Shown: in pieces, positions 8,294 through 16,081 of the stretch
Position numbering within the stretch: the first letter of the stretch is position 1
Layout of the letters: every line of letters starts with the position of its first letter
Source: Cytobacillus gottheilii
Lineage (GTDB): Bacteria; Bacillota; Bacilli; Bacillales; Cytobacillaceae
Reading direction: 5' to 3'
NCBI RefSeq assembly: GCF_900166665.1
Contig: NZ_LT800494.1
Coordinates: 403,397 to 467,396, forward strand
DNA: 64,000 bases
Position numbers and translations under genes: made by a program
Notes under the pieces: generated by a model
Databases searched by the model: none
The model's input: only the letters and a program-made list of their open reading frames with translations
What the model was told of the DNA's origin: nothing

Positions 8294-9142
8294 ATGAATA
8301 GAACGATGATTACGGCAACCAATACATTGGCACAGCTGCAGAAGCAAATGGACATCGTCAGCAACAATGTAGCCAATATTGATACAAATGGATTTAAAAG
8401 AAAAGAGGCTAATTTCACTGATTTGCTGTTTCAGCAGTTTAACAACGGTCCGGGTGCTCCAGGAGCAGGAGATGCTGATCGTCTGACACCGAATGGCATT
8501 CGGCAGGGAGCAGGGGCAAAGCTGGCTATTTCTAAAATAGTGATGGCACAAGGAAGTTTAAAGACAACGGATCGTCCGCTTGATATGGCGCTAACAGCAG
8601 AAGGACAAGTCTTCAGAGTGCTTGAGCAGACTGATAACGGTTCTGCCATTCGTTATACAAGAGACGGTGCCTTTTATTTAACGCCCATCTCTCAAAACGA
8701 AACGATGCTTGTCACGGGTAATGGCTATCCTGTGCTGGACGAAAATGATAATCCAATTACCATCAATGCTCAGGCATCTAACTTTGCTCTATCGGAAACA
8801 GGCAGACTAACTGTTGATGTGCCTGGCGGTGGAACGGCAAGCTATAATTTAGGCATTTCTTATGTAAATAAGCCACAGTTTTTAGAACAAAAAGGCGGGA
8901 ACCTATTAGGACTGCCGGAAAATATGGCTGATCTGGGAGTAGAAGCAGAAGAGATTTTAACAGAGCTAAACGGACCTCTCCGTAATCAGATTGGAATCGC
9001 TCAAGGAAGATTAGAGCAATCCAATGTAGATTTATCAAAAGAGATGACCGAGCTGATTAATCTTCAGCGTTCCTACCAGTTTCAGTCCAGATCGATTTCG
9101 ATGGCAGACCAAATGATGGGCCTTGTCAACGGAATTCGCTAA
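8294..9142 (+). CDS. flhP: Flagellar hook-basal body rod protein FlhP
   Basis: FlhP is a paralogue of FlhO in the flagellar rod family. The N-terminal motif reads QMDIVSNNVANIDTNGFKR and the C-terminal coiled region reads NVDLSKEMTELINLQRSYQF. Both ends form the conserved helical core of axial proteins, and the middle third is variable. The 282-residue length is normal. The ATG has AAGGGAGAAG upstream. It sits in an flhO-flhP-epuA operon with very short gaps. The main flagellar fla/che gene set is not in this window, as is also the case for this pair in B. subtilis. Confidence 0.94.
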   Translation: MNRTMITATNTLAQLQKQMDIVSNNVANIDTNGFKRKEANFTDLLFQQFNNGPGAPGAGDADRLTPNGIRQGAGAKLAISKIVMAQGSLKTTDRPLDMALTAEGQVFRVLEQTDNGSAIRYTRDGAFYLTPISQNETMLVTGNGYPVLDENDNPITINAQASNFALSETGRLTVDVPGGGTASYNLGISYVNKPQFLEQKGGNLLGLPENMADLGVEAEEILTELNGPLRNQIGIAQGRLEQSNVDLSKEMTELINLQRSYQFQSRSISMADQMMGLVNGIR

Positions 9143-9155
9143 AGGAGCTTAGAAC

Positions 9156-9428
9156 ATGTCAGTAAACAGTCACAATCAAGAAGCGGCGAAAACGCGCGAG
9201 CAAATAAAAAATGAACGAAAAGTGGATGAAGAAAAACCGCGTTCAAAACGAATTCGGATTCGTCTCATCCCAATCTGGCTTCGAATTATTATTGTTGCTG
9301 TCTTGATTGTACTCAGTGCAATTGCTGGTGCTGCTGTCGGATACGGAGTCATGGGAGAAGGCGACGCAAAAGACATTTTTAAAAAATCAACCTGGACTCA
9401 TATTATTGATCTTGTTGAAAAAGAATAG
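9156..9428 (+). CDS. EpuA family small membrane protein
   Basis: This 90-residue protein has a charged basic N-terminal half (about residues 1-45) and one membrane segment (about 46-68), ending in a short extracellular tail. It matches the EpuA family (PF11772), often labelled DNA-directed RNA polymerase subunit beta in databases. That label is misleading because no polymerase motif is present. Its function is unknown; in other Firmicutes it is often near murA or wall genes. It starts 13 nt after flhP with AAAGGAG upstream, so it is probably the last gene of the flhOP operon. A hairpin terminator follows. Confidence 0.8.
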   Translation: MSVNSHNQEAAKTREQIKNERKVDEEKPRSKRIRIRLIPIWLRIIIVAVLIVLSAIAGAAVGYGVMGEGDAKDIFKKSTWTHIIDLVEKE

Positions 9429-9439
9429 TAAAGGTAGAC

Positions 9440-9471
9440 CGAGCAGACTCTTTTAAGAGCTGCTCTTTTTA
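9440..9471 (+). terminator. Terminator after the flhO-flhP-epuA operon
   Basis: GAGCAG and CTGCTC pair around a T/A-rich loop that can extend the stem, followed by TTTTT. Confidence 0.75.
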
Positions 9472-9476
9472 TGATT

Positions 9477-9551
9477 GGCGGAGAGTTGGATGGAGTTTGG
9501 CGGATAAATGGGTGTTTACGGCGGATAAATTAAAAATAACGGCGGATAACC
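9477..9551. repeat. Periodic intergenic array B (GGCGGATAAA, 21-nt pitch)
   Basis: GGCGGA(T/G)A begins at 9477, 9499, 9520 and 9541. The last three carry GGCGGATAA and are exactly 21 nt apart; the first step is 22. The bases between are different each time. The array lies between a terminator and the fabZ promoter, so it is probably not transcribed at a high level. Confidence 0.7.
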
Positions 9552-9694
9552 ACTCTAAATAACTCAAATTACTTTCTCATTTGTAGTTCTCATCACTTCA
9601 AAGAATCTATACTATCTATTTTGTACTATACAGCATCAAACATGCTGGCTTTTAAACAGGAATCAGCACTGTTACTGTTTTTTCCCATTTAATT

Positions 9695-9723
9695 TTGCGG
9701 TTCAACGGGTTTTTTAGTACAAT
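9695..9723 (+). promoter_or_regulatory. Candidate sigma-A promoter of fabZ
   Basis: TTGCGG at 9695-9700 and TACAAT at 9718-9723 are separated by 17 nt. The RBS follows within 30 nt. Confidence 0.6.
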
Positions 9724-9762
9724 AAAAGCAGTAATACCTAATAATAGGAGGAGGTACTAAAA

Positions 9763-10185
9763 ATGCTCGATATTACACAAATTAAAGAAATTATTCCACA
9801 TCGTTATCCATTTTTACTTATTGATAAAATGTTAGAGGTAGTTGAAGGACAAAAAGCGATTGGCCTTAAGAACGTGACAGCGAATGAAGAGTTTTTTAAT
9901 GGCCATTTCCCTGATTATCCAGTAATGCCTGGTGTTCTAATCGTGGAGGCGCTCGCTCAAGTTGGTGCAGTTGCCATGCTAAAGAAGGAAGAAAACAGAG
10001 GTCGCCTTGCCTTCTTTACAGGCATTGATAACTGCCGTTTTAAACGCCAAGTGAGACCAGGAGATCAGCTTCGACTTGAAGTAGAAATTATTCGTATTAA
10101 AGGTCCAATCGGCAAAGGAAAAGGCACAGCGACAGTAGACGGTGAAATCGTATGCGAAGCAGAAATCATGTTTGCTTTAAAATAA
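9763..10185 (+). CDS. fabZ: 3-hydroxyacyl-ACP dehydratase
   Basis: FabZ dehydrates 3-hydroxyacyl-ACP in the elongation cycle of type II fatty acid synthesis in the cytoplasm. The 140-residue hot-dog fold protein has the catalytic His in [11 protein letters not shown] and the catalytic Glu in [11 protein letters not shown], plus the [13 protein letters not shown] motif. The length is normal. The ATG has TAGGAGGAGGT upstream and a good sigma-A promoter 40 nt before it. It appears monocistronic, bounded by its promoter and a long terminator hairpin. In B. subtilis the gene (ywpB) also follows flhP. Confidence 0.97.
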   Translation: MLDITQIKEIIPHRYPFLLIDKMLEVVEGQKAIGLKNVTANEEFFNGHFPDYPVMPGVLIVEALAQVGAVAMLKKEENRGRLAFFTGIDNCRFKRQVRPGDQLRLEVEIIRIKGPIGKGKGTATVDGEIVCEAEIMFALK

Positions 10186-10231
10186 TAAGATATTTTTAGA
10201 AAAACCGCTTAAAACATGAGATAAACAGCAA

Positions 10232-10291
10232 TAAAACCCGAAAAATTAGCAGATAGATATTTAGAATCTGCATAATTATTCGGGCTTTTTG
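10232..10291 (+). terminator. Long hairpin terminator after fabZ
   Basis: CCCGAA...TTCGGG forms the outer stem. GCAGA and TCTGC form the inner stem. CTTTTTG follows. The region from here to 10575 has no other recognised element. Confidence 0.7.
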
Positions 10292-10575
10292 TTGTCTTTT
10301 GAATTTTTTTATTTAAAAACGGTGGGAAGGGAAGGGAACGTACGTCAATTATGGCAAAAAATATTAGCCGTTTTTCCAGTGCGTTAAACTGGTGAATATT
10401 GGACAACTACCCAGTGTTTATAACGCGGACAAAAGGTGTATGTATGTAATATGCCATGGCAAGAGCAGAAATTGAATCATTTTGAAATATTTAATGCAAG
10501 TTGTCAGTTGTTTTGGGAAACATAAAAAAAGACCAATACAGGTCGACTATAAACAGCAAGAAAGGAGCTAACATT

Positions 10576-10884
10576 ATGAATAACAAGCTTTTAAAGATCG
10601 TTGGAGGTTCTCTTCTTTCAGCAATGCTTCTTACAGGTTGCGGAAATGACGAGCAAGATCCACCGCCAGAGGATAACAACGTGGAGGATCCAGCTGGTGA
10701 TGAAGACATGGACATGGATATGGACATGAACGAAGGAAACAACGGTGACACTGATATGGACATGAATGGAGATAACAACGGTGACACTAATGGCGGCGAG
10801 GGCACTATGAATGGTGAAGATAACCCTGGCGAAGACATGATTGAAGATGAAATGGAAAACAACGACGAAGAAAATAATCAGTAA
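10576..10884 (+). CDS. Small acidic, Met/Asp-repeat lipoprotein
   Basis: This is a predicted lipoprotein of 102 residues. The signal peptide is short (LLKIVGGSLLSAMLLTGCGN) with Cys in a TGC lipobox. The mature part is almost entirely Asp, Glu, Asn, Met and Gly, including the run MDMDMDMNEGNNGDTDMDMN. No fold is predicted and I do not recognise a named family. The alternating Met/Asp pattern could bind metal ions, but that is only a suggestion. ATG 10576 has AAAGGAG 9 nt upstream; an in-frame earlier start is rejected because it would hide the lipoprotein signal. It is monocistronic with its own terminator. Confidence 0.75.
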   Translation: MNNKLLKIVGGSLLSAMLLTGCGNDEQDPPPEDNNVEDPAGDEDMDMDMDMNEGNNGDTDMDMNGDNNGDTNGGEGTMNGEDNPGEDMIEDEMENNDEENNQ

Positions 10885-10890
10885 TGATAG

Positions 10891-10921
10891 TAAGGACAGG
10901 CTATGGAGCCTGTCCTTTTTA
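10891..10921 (+). terminator. Terminator after the acidic lipoprotein gene
   Basis: AGGACAGGCT and AGCCTGTCCT form a 10-bp stem, followed by TTTTT. Confidence 0.9.
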
Positions 10922-11032
10922 ATGAGAAATTTAAAAGTCAGTGTTTTAAACAAGGTCCGTCCTTACCTAAATGGATAAGGATTTGTGATCAATAGATATA
11001 CAGTGAAAATGAATAATATTTTCCATCCTGCA

Positions 11033-11452
11033 CTATTTTGCAGCTAATTTAGGACGACTGCGCATTTTTAGTTTAAATTCGTTTATTAGCTCTTCGCCGC
11101 TTAATCCTTGTGTTAATAATTCCTGGAGAAGAATTTCAGCAAAATCATTTCTAGAGCGCTTTAATTGACCTTTAAATAAAATGCTAATATGATTTTCTAA
11201 TTCGTTAATCGACAGAATGGTGGTGACAAAGGCAGCGGGATCGTTCTCCTTTTTCGAAATGACAACTTGAACCACGAGTTCCTGATCAGATTTCTGCTGA
11301 AAAAAGTCCCGATATTGACTGTTTATATAAGCTTCAAGCAGCCATGTGCTCTGCTCGTCTTCTTTATTAATGATTAAACCGTCATCAAGTTCAATGTCCG
11401 TAAGCTTATCCTCTTCGACCACCTGCATCGAAACTAACTTAAACGTCTTCAT
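11033..11452 (-). CDS. ywpF: YwpF-like protein
   Basis: This 139-residue soluble protein begins MKTFKLVSMQVVEEDKL and resembles B. subtilis YwpF, a family of unknown function restricted to Bacillaceae. No catalytic or membrane motifs are visible. The sequence has an N-terminal half with probable beta strands and a helical C-terminus. ATG 11452 is chosen because the upstream in-frame ATG 11467 is itself part of the GGAGG ribosome binding site. The gene is divergent from ssbB, as in B. subtilis where ywpF and ssbB (ywpH) are close neighbours. No function can be assigned. Confidence 0.75.
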   Translation of the reverse strand: MKTFKLVSMQVVEEDKLTDIELDDGLIINKEDEQSTWLLEAYINSQYRDFFQQKSDQELVVQVVISKKENDPAAFVTTILSINELENHISILFKGQLKRSRNDFAEILLQELLTQGLSGEELINEFKLKMRSRPKLAAK

Positions 11453-11610
11453 ACGCGCTGCCTCCATTCGATTCCTATTTATTAGTAAAAGTATAACATA
11501 TTGCAGAATGAAAACGAATTTTCCTATATGGATCTGCTTGTCGAATTTTTTTGTCTGATTTTGTAAAATGGATATTTTTGAAAAAAATTGGATGTTTTCT
11601 CTTAGAGGAA

Positions 11611-11654
11611 ATATGAATTTTTAAAGAGTGTGGCTGTTTAAAAATTGAATTTTA
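11611..11654 (+). promoter_or_regulatory. Candidate ComK box (K-box) upstream of ssbB
   Basis: AAAATTGAATTTT at 11642-11654 is a perfect AT-box (AAAA-N5-TTTT). A weaker one, AATATGAATTTTT, lies at 11611-11623, exactly 18 bp away, one of the accepted K-box spacings. ssbB is a known ComK target in B. subtilis. Confidence 0.65.
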
Positions 11655-11660
11655 GCGGTT

Positions 11661-11690
11661 TTACAAACGTTGCCTACTGCCTTTAAGCTA
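11661..11690 (+). promoter_or_regulatory. Weak sigma-A promoter downstream of the K-box
   Basis: TTTACA (11661-11666) and TAAGCT (11685-11690) are 18 nt apart. The -10 is poor, as expected for an activator-dependent promoter. Confidence 0.4.
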
Positions 11691-11721
11691 GAATCATCAA
11701 AAGAAAGGAGCTGTAAAGACA

Positions 11722-12078
11722 TTGATTAATCAAGTCACGCTTGTTGGGCGTCTAACGAAAGATCCAGAGCTAAAAAGAACGCAGGATGGAAAGCCAGTCA
11801 CAAATGTGATTCTAGCTGTTAATCGTCAATTCAAAAATCAGCAAGGAGAAATTGATGCTGATTTTGTCCAATGCACACTTTGGAAAAAAACCGCTGAAAA
11901 CACAGCCTCATATTGCCAAAAAGGTTCGCTGATTGGCATTACAGGAAGAATTCAGACAAGGCACTATGAAAACAGCGAACAAAAAAGAATATACGTAACA
12001 GAAGTTGTCGCAGAATCTGTCCGTTTTCTAGATAAACGAAAAGACCCAATAGAAGTCCCAGCCGGAAGGGAGTTTTAA
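11722..12078 (+). CDS. ssbB: Single-stranded DNA-binding protein of competence
   Basis: This is a 118-residue OB-fold single-stranded DNA-binding protein. In B. subtilis SsbB is competence-induced and protects incoming transforming DNA. The family motifs NQVTLVGRLTKDPELKRT, ADFVQCTLWKKTAENTASYC and KGSLIGITGRIQTR are present. It lacks the long acidic C-terminal tail of housekeeping SsbA, which marks it as the short SsbB type. The start is TTG 11722 with AAAGGAG 11 nt upstream. The candidate ComK box and weak promoter upstream support competence control. A small 52-residue gene follows 5 nt downstream. Confidence 0.93.
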   Translation: MINQVTLVGRLTKDPELKRTQDGKPVTNVILAVNRQFKNQQGEIDADFVQCTLWKKTAENTASYCQKGSLIGITGRIQTRHYENSEQKRIYVTEVVAESVRFLDKRKDPIEVPAGREF

Positions 12079-12083
12079 CAAGC

Positions 12084-12242
12084 ATGAATCGAAGTACTGT
12101 TCCAGATAATACGGTTGAATGCATGCTTGAAAGTTTGATTAGAATGCTAGGCAAATCAAACCAAAGAGTAGACGAACTGTCAAAAAGGATTGGCCAGCTT
12201 GAGCTCATTATCCTTTCACAAGCAAAAAATAAGAATGCTTAA
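12084..12242 (+). CDS. Small protein of unknown function in the ssbB operon
   Basis: This 52-residue frame starts 5 nt after the ssbB stop, with GGAAGGGAG inside the ssbB 3' end as a plausible ribosome binding site. The sequence (MNRSTVPDNTVECMLESLIR followed by a QRVDELSKRIGQLELI stretch) predicts one long amphipathic helix with heptad-like spacing, so it may form a coiled coil. I do not recognise a family. If ssbB is ComK-controlled, this gene would be co-expressed in competent cells. It could be a chance frame, but spacing, codon use and helical character favour a real gene. Confidence 0.55.
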   Translation: MNRSTVPDNTVECMLESLIRMLGKSNQRVDELSKRIGQLELIILSQAKNKNA

Positions 12243-12392
12243 TAATTTGTGATCACTAAAATTTTATAAAGAATGTTATCCAAGCTTAAGGGAGTATTCT
12301 ATACGCATAATACAATGTTCCAACTGCTAAAAGGAATTCCCCATATTCTTCCTCTTTAAAGAAAATCAAAAACCGCCCCTATATCCTCATAT

Positions 12393-12420
12393 TCCGGTGC
12401 AGCTGCACTGGATTTTTTTA
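12393..12420 (+). terminator. Terminator of the ssbB operon
   Basis: CCGGTGC-AGCT-GCACTGG forms a 7-bp stem with one G-T pair at 12394-12411, followed by seven T. Confidence 0.75.
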
Positions 12421-12473
12421 TGTGGCTGGATCAAAATGAGAATTTCTAAAGCAGAAATATTCACTATTCATCT

Positions 12474-12520
12474 TTTGGTTATTTAAACAAGCCCGTTCCA
12501 CCTGCCCTGCAGGCGCCAGA
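12474..12520 (-). repeat. Fragment of Bacillus interspersed repeat (copy 2, reversed)
   Basis: On the minus strand this reads GCAGGGCAGGTGGAACGGGC and then TTGTTTAAATAACC. It matches the 3' end of the copy at 38300-38530 (GCAGCACAGATGGAACGGAA, then TGGTTTAAATAACC). The remaining 300 nt up to 12800 show nothing else. Confidence 0.55.
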
Positions 12521-12806
12521 CAGTTAGTTTATGCTATTTGCTGTTTTAATAAGCAGTCTTAAAAATATTTATTGAAGAAAAGGGGAGGGTTCATCTTCCA
12601 TCCGCTGAACATCTAGGATCCTGCTGCGAAAATCGTAACACCTTGCTAAACGTAAAAAGTGTAAGAGCAATGAATTTACATTTTTATGCTTGAGAGTACG
12701 AGTAAAAACTTAGTCAATTCACAAATTCGACAAAATCTGAGCTGGAAAATGTAATTAATAGGAGGATTTTGGAAAGGGATAGGAGAAAAGTACTGAGGAG
12801 AAACAC

Positions 12807-12830
12807 ATGGTTTCCCGAAAGGAAACCTAA
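12807..12830 (+). promoter_or_regulatory. Nano-ORF coincident with a perfect hairpin upstream of the 12848 gene
   Basis: GGTTTCC-CGAAA-GGAAACC is a perfect 7-bp hairpin at 12809-12827. The same bases encode MVSRKET between ATG 12807 and TAA 12828-12830. GAGGAG lies 6 nt upstream of that ATG, and the next gene's RBS follows 5 nt after the stop. It may be a leader peptide that couples translation. Confidence 0.4.
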
Positions 12831-12847
12831 ATAGAGGAGGTGAAATG

Positions 12848-13189
12848 ATGCCAAAAAAATTTCTTTTCTACAAGGGGAAATGCAGTAATGAAATCGACAC
12901 CATGCATCGCCCGAGTTTCGGTGATGCTGTGCTTCTAAGTAAACTTTCAGAAACTAATTCCTATCAAAAATTCCCATTAAAAGAAAATAAACCACTGACA
13001 CTTCAATACAAAGAAAAGCGCACAAAGAATGAGGTTCAATATCAACTGCATAAAAATCAGCTAGTGATCTGTTTCCCTGAGCCGGAAGGAAAGGAATTTT
13101 TTAATAGTATTTTGATTAAAGAAGGGAAGCGGGTCAGCTATGTGATGAATCCAGCAACAAGAAAAAAACTGCAAACAAAAGGGCGATAA
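12848..13189 (+). CDS. Hypothetical protein
   Basis: This is a soluble, basic protein of 113 residues that I do not recognise. It begins MPKKFLFYKGKCSNEIDTMH. The composition is Lys/Gln/Glu-rich with mixed beta and coil, with no membrane segment, signal peptide or known motif. ATG 12848 is chosen over 12845 because GGAGG is then 7 nt away. It is a single gene convergent with ywqA, with an unusual upstream hairpin and nano-ORF, and a stem-loop after its stop. It occupies the place between ssbB and ywqA. Confidence 0.65.
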   Translation: MPKKFLFYKGKCSNEIDTMHRPSFGDAVLLSKLSETNSYQKFPLKENKPLTLQYKEKRTKNEVQYQLHKNQLVICFPEPEGKEFFNSILIKEGKRVSYVMNPATRKKLQTKGR

Positions 13190-13197
13190 GGAAAATG

Positions 13198-13228
13198 AAA
13201 GCAGGCGAGATGTTTTCCCGCCTGCTTC
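13198..13228. terminator. Bidirectional stem-loop between convergent genes
   Basis: AGCAGGCG and CGCCTGCT form an 8-bp stem. The minus-strand side is followed by TTTCATTTT, so it serves ywqA better than the plus-strand gene. Confidence 0.65.
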
Positions 13229-13264
13229 AAGGGTGATGAGAGATCATCATGTTGTTTAAAAGAA

Positions 13265-16081
13265 TCAGCTCAGATGAACAAGATCATGCAATTCATCATT
13301 TGAAAGCTCTGTAATCCAGCTTTCACTTTGGATAATCTGGTCGTTTAAGGACTGTTTCTTCTCAAGCATCACATCAATTTTTTCTTCAAGTGTCCCTGTG
13401 CTGATTAGTTTATGAACATGAACAAATCGTTTTTGGCCAATCCGGTAGGCACGGTCAGTTGCCTGGTTTTCAACAGCAGGATTCCACCAGCGGTCAAAGT
13501 GAATAACATGGCTGGCGGCAGTTAAGTTTAATCCGGTTCCTCCAGCTTTTAAAGAGAGGAGAAAGACTGGAAACTCCTCATTTTGGAAGCGGGTAATCAT
13601 GTTATCTCGCTCCTGTTTTGGGACACTGCCGTTTAAAAACGGTACATCCAGCTGGAATTCATTTTTCAGCATCTGCTGAATGATTTTGCCCATTTCAATA
13701 TACTGGGTAAAAATCAGGCAGCTTTCTCCTTGCTCCCGAACAGCGCTAATAAGTTCATGAAGCTTTTCAAGCTTAGAAGAACGAGTCAGAATGGATTTCG
13801 GCTTTTCTTCTTTTAGATACAGTCCTGGATGATTGCATAACTGTTTTAAACGGCCTAACAGCTGAAGGACCATGCCTCGCCGTTCCAATCCAGTCAGCTT
13901 TTCGATTTGTGCAAAGGTATCACGTACAAGCTGTTCATATAGGGAAGCTTGCTCGGCTGTCAGCGGACAGTACTCCTTCTGCTCAAGCTTATCCGGTAAA
14001 TTTAACGCTACTTCTTCATCTCGTTTCGTTCTTCTCAATAGGAAGGGGCGGATATAGGCTTGAAGCTGACGAACCTTGTCTTTATCATCATCCTTTTCGA
14101 TCGGGAGAACATATTTATTCTGAAACTGTCCAAGGCTTCCGAGATAGCCATGGTTGGTGAAATCAAAGATAGACCATAGCTCTGACAAGCGGTTTTCCAT
14201 CGGTGTTCCTGTAAGAGCAATATGATGTTTGCCCTTTAATTGGCGGACAGCTCTTGATTGCTTTGTCCCAGCATTTTTAATATTTTGGGCTTCATCAATG
14301 GAAATAGAGCTCCATTCCATTGCTTCGAAATCCTCAAGATCTAAATGTGTGAGACCATAAGAGGTAAGGACCACATCAGCACCAGAGCATGTTTCAGCAA
14401 AAATTTCGCCTCTTGGCCGATTCGGACCATAATGCAAATAGACCTTCATATCTGGTGCGAAGCGTTCGATCTCCTTCTGCCAATTGCCAAGCACGGAGGT
14501 CGGACAAATAATCAGCGCCGGACCTTTTTCTTCTTCTCTTACTTTTAAAAGATAAGAAATAAGCTGGATCGTTTTTCCTAAACCCATATCATCGGCAAGA
14601 ATGGCGCCAAATCCATAACGGCGCAGAAAGAGAAGCCAGCTCATTCCAAGCTGCTGATACGGGCGAAGCTCGCCATGAAAGTCTTCTGCACTTTCAGCGA
14701 GAGGAATTTCTTTCAAGTTTCTCAGCTGCTTCACCATTTGCTTCCATTGCCGATTTAATTCAATTTGGATGCGTGCAAAGCTTTGCGGATTTTCGAGCTC
14801 ATCATCCCGTCCGCCTTCCTCTGCCAAAAGCTCCTGCTCAATTAAATCCCGTACATGCAAGCCTTCCTTTTCGGCTCTTTTCATCATATCCTGAATATGG
14901 CGGATAAATTGCGGATCGAGCTTAATCCAGCGGCCGCGGATATACACAAGCTTTCTCTTTTCCTCAACCATGCCGTGAAATTCTTCCTCAGTCAGATCAA
15001 TGCCATTCATTGAAATACGCCAATCATAATCCAGCATCGATTGAAGACCAACAAAGGAAGGTCGATGACTTTGCGAGCTCTTTACTTTTGCTTTAACCTT
15101 CATGCTCGCATTTTTCATGGCCTGCCACCAGGAAGGAAGTAGAATATCTACACCAAGTGCGAGCAGCGTTTCACTGGCTTCTGTTAAAAATATCCATGCC
15201 TCATCTTCGGTCAGAAAGGAGGTAATTCCTCGTTTGCCATTATCAAGCCATGGAAAAAGCTTTAGCCATCTTTGCAGCTCATGCTCTACTTTGTCTTCAT
15301 GATCATGCCAACTCTTCTGGTAATTGGAGTAATCCTTATAATCAGCAAAAAGTTCAGGGTCATCTTTTCCGCGCAGAAAAAGCGTTACATTCCAGTGAAG
15401 TTCATCTTCACTCGGCTCCTCAAGCTTAAGCCCAATGGTAAATGGCGTATCGTCCTCCTTGATCCCCATCCATCGCTGAAAGCTTTCTTCATCAAAATAG
15501 GCAGCAAGATGCGCTGCTGATAAATGTTCACTGTTCAACTTCTCCAGCTTTTCGCCAAAGCTCGCTTTCGCTTCACGGTTGCGATTTAAATATTCTCCGA
15601 GTGCGTAATGAAACATGTCGTCGAAAAAAGAGAGTACAGGAGTTTCTTCGACGTTCCTCTCCCAAAAAGAAGGATCAAATTCATGGAGGACATTTTTCGG
15701 CAGCTCCCAGCGAAACTCATCTTTTTCCCATGCGGAAAAATCAGGGATCCAATCCTTATGAATAATCGATTCATACAATGCAGGTGCGGCGGCCAGGCAA
15801 AGCTGTGTATACTCATCCCAATCCCATTCAATCAGCTTATTAAACTGTTCGGCGGAAAAAAGCGAAACAAGTTCCCAAGCATTCAATATGACACCGCTTA
15901 TTCCATTCCGCTCTTCCTCTGTCAGCATCGTTCCATAAAAACTGCCGGCATGTCGGCCAAAAAGGAGCTGTTTCCAGTGCTGGGGATCATACGGATTACC
16001 GTGTTCGTCTACGGCAAATAAAAAATAACGCTCACCAGCGATTCTATTCAATTTAATGTGAAGATATCTTGTTTTAAGCAT
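13265..16081 (-). CDS. ywqA: SNF2-family DNA helicase/ATPase YwqA
   Basis: This is a 938-residue Snf2/Rad54-type ATPase that probably translocates on double-stranded DNA; its physiological role is not well defined. The N-terminal half (about 1-450) is the DUF3670-type SNF2-associated region. The motor lies in the C-terminal half: motif I is DDMGLGKTIQ, motif II is DEAQ, then LTGTPMENRL, the helicase C domain with LSLKAGGTGLNLTAASHVIH, and DRAYRIGQKR. Start ATG 16081 overlaps the end of ywqB by 8 nt, with GGGGT upstream, so the two are translationally coupled. The gene pair is the same in B. subtilis. YwqB may be its partner subunit. Confidence 0.92.
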   Translation of the reverse strand: MLKTRYLHIKLNRIAGERYFLFAVDEHGNPYDPQHWKQLLFGRHAGSFYGTMLTEEERNGISGVILNAWELVSLFSAEQFNKLIEWDWDEYTQLCLAAAPALYESIIHKDWIPDFSAWEKDEFRWELPKNVLHEFDPSFWERNVEETPVLSFFDDMFHYALGEYLNRNREAKASFGEKLEKLNSEHLSAAHLAAYFDEESFQRWMGIKEDDTPFTIGLKLEEPSEDELHWNVTLFLRGKDDPELFADYKDYSNYQKSWHDHEDKVEHELQRWLKLFPWLDNGKRGITSFLTEDEAWIFLTEASETLLALGVDILLPSWWQAMKNASMKVKAKVKSSQSHRPSFVGLQSMLDYDWRISMNGIDLTEEEFHGMVEEKRKLVYIRGRWIKLDPQFIRHIQDMMKRAEKEGLHVRDLIEQELLAEEGGRDDELENPQSFARIQIELNRQWKQMVKQLRNLKEIPLAESAEDFHGELRPYQQLGMSWLLFLRRYGFGAILADDMGLGKTIQLISYLLKVREEEKGPALIICPTSVLGNWQKEIERFAPDMKVYLHYGPNRPRGEIFAETCSGADVVLTSYGLTHLDLEDFEAMEWSSISIDEAQNIKNAGTKQSRAVRQLKGKHHIALTGTPMENRLSELWSIFDFTNHGYLGSLGQFQNKYVLPIEKDDDKDKVRQLQAYIRPFLLRRTKRDEEVALNLPDKLEQKEYCPLTAEQASLYEQLVRDTFAQIEKLTGLERRGMVLQLLGRLKQLCNHPGLYLKEEKPKSILTRSSKLEKLHELISAVREQGESCLIFTQYIEMGKIIQQMLKNEFQLDVPFLNGSVPKQERDNMITRFQNEEFPVFLLSLKAGGTGLNLTAASHVIHFDRWWNPAVENQATDRAYRIGQKRFVHVHKLISTGTLEEKIDVMLEKKQSLNDQIIQSESWITELSNDELHDLVHLS

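Noticed and set aside
9156-9428. RNA polymerase subunit beta
   Set aside because: A known misleading database label for EpuA proteins. The sequence is a small single-span membrane protein.
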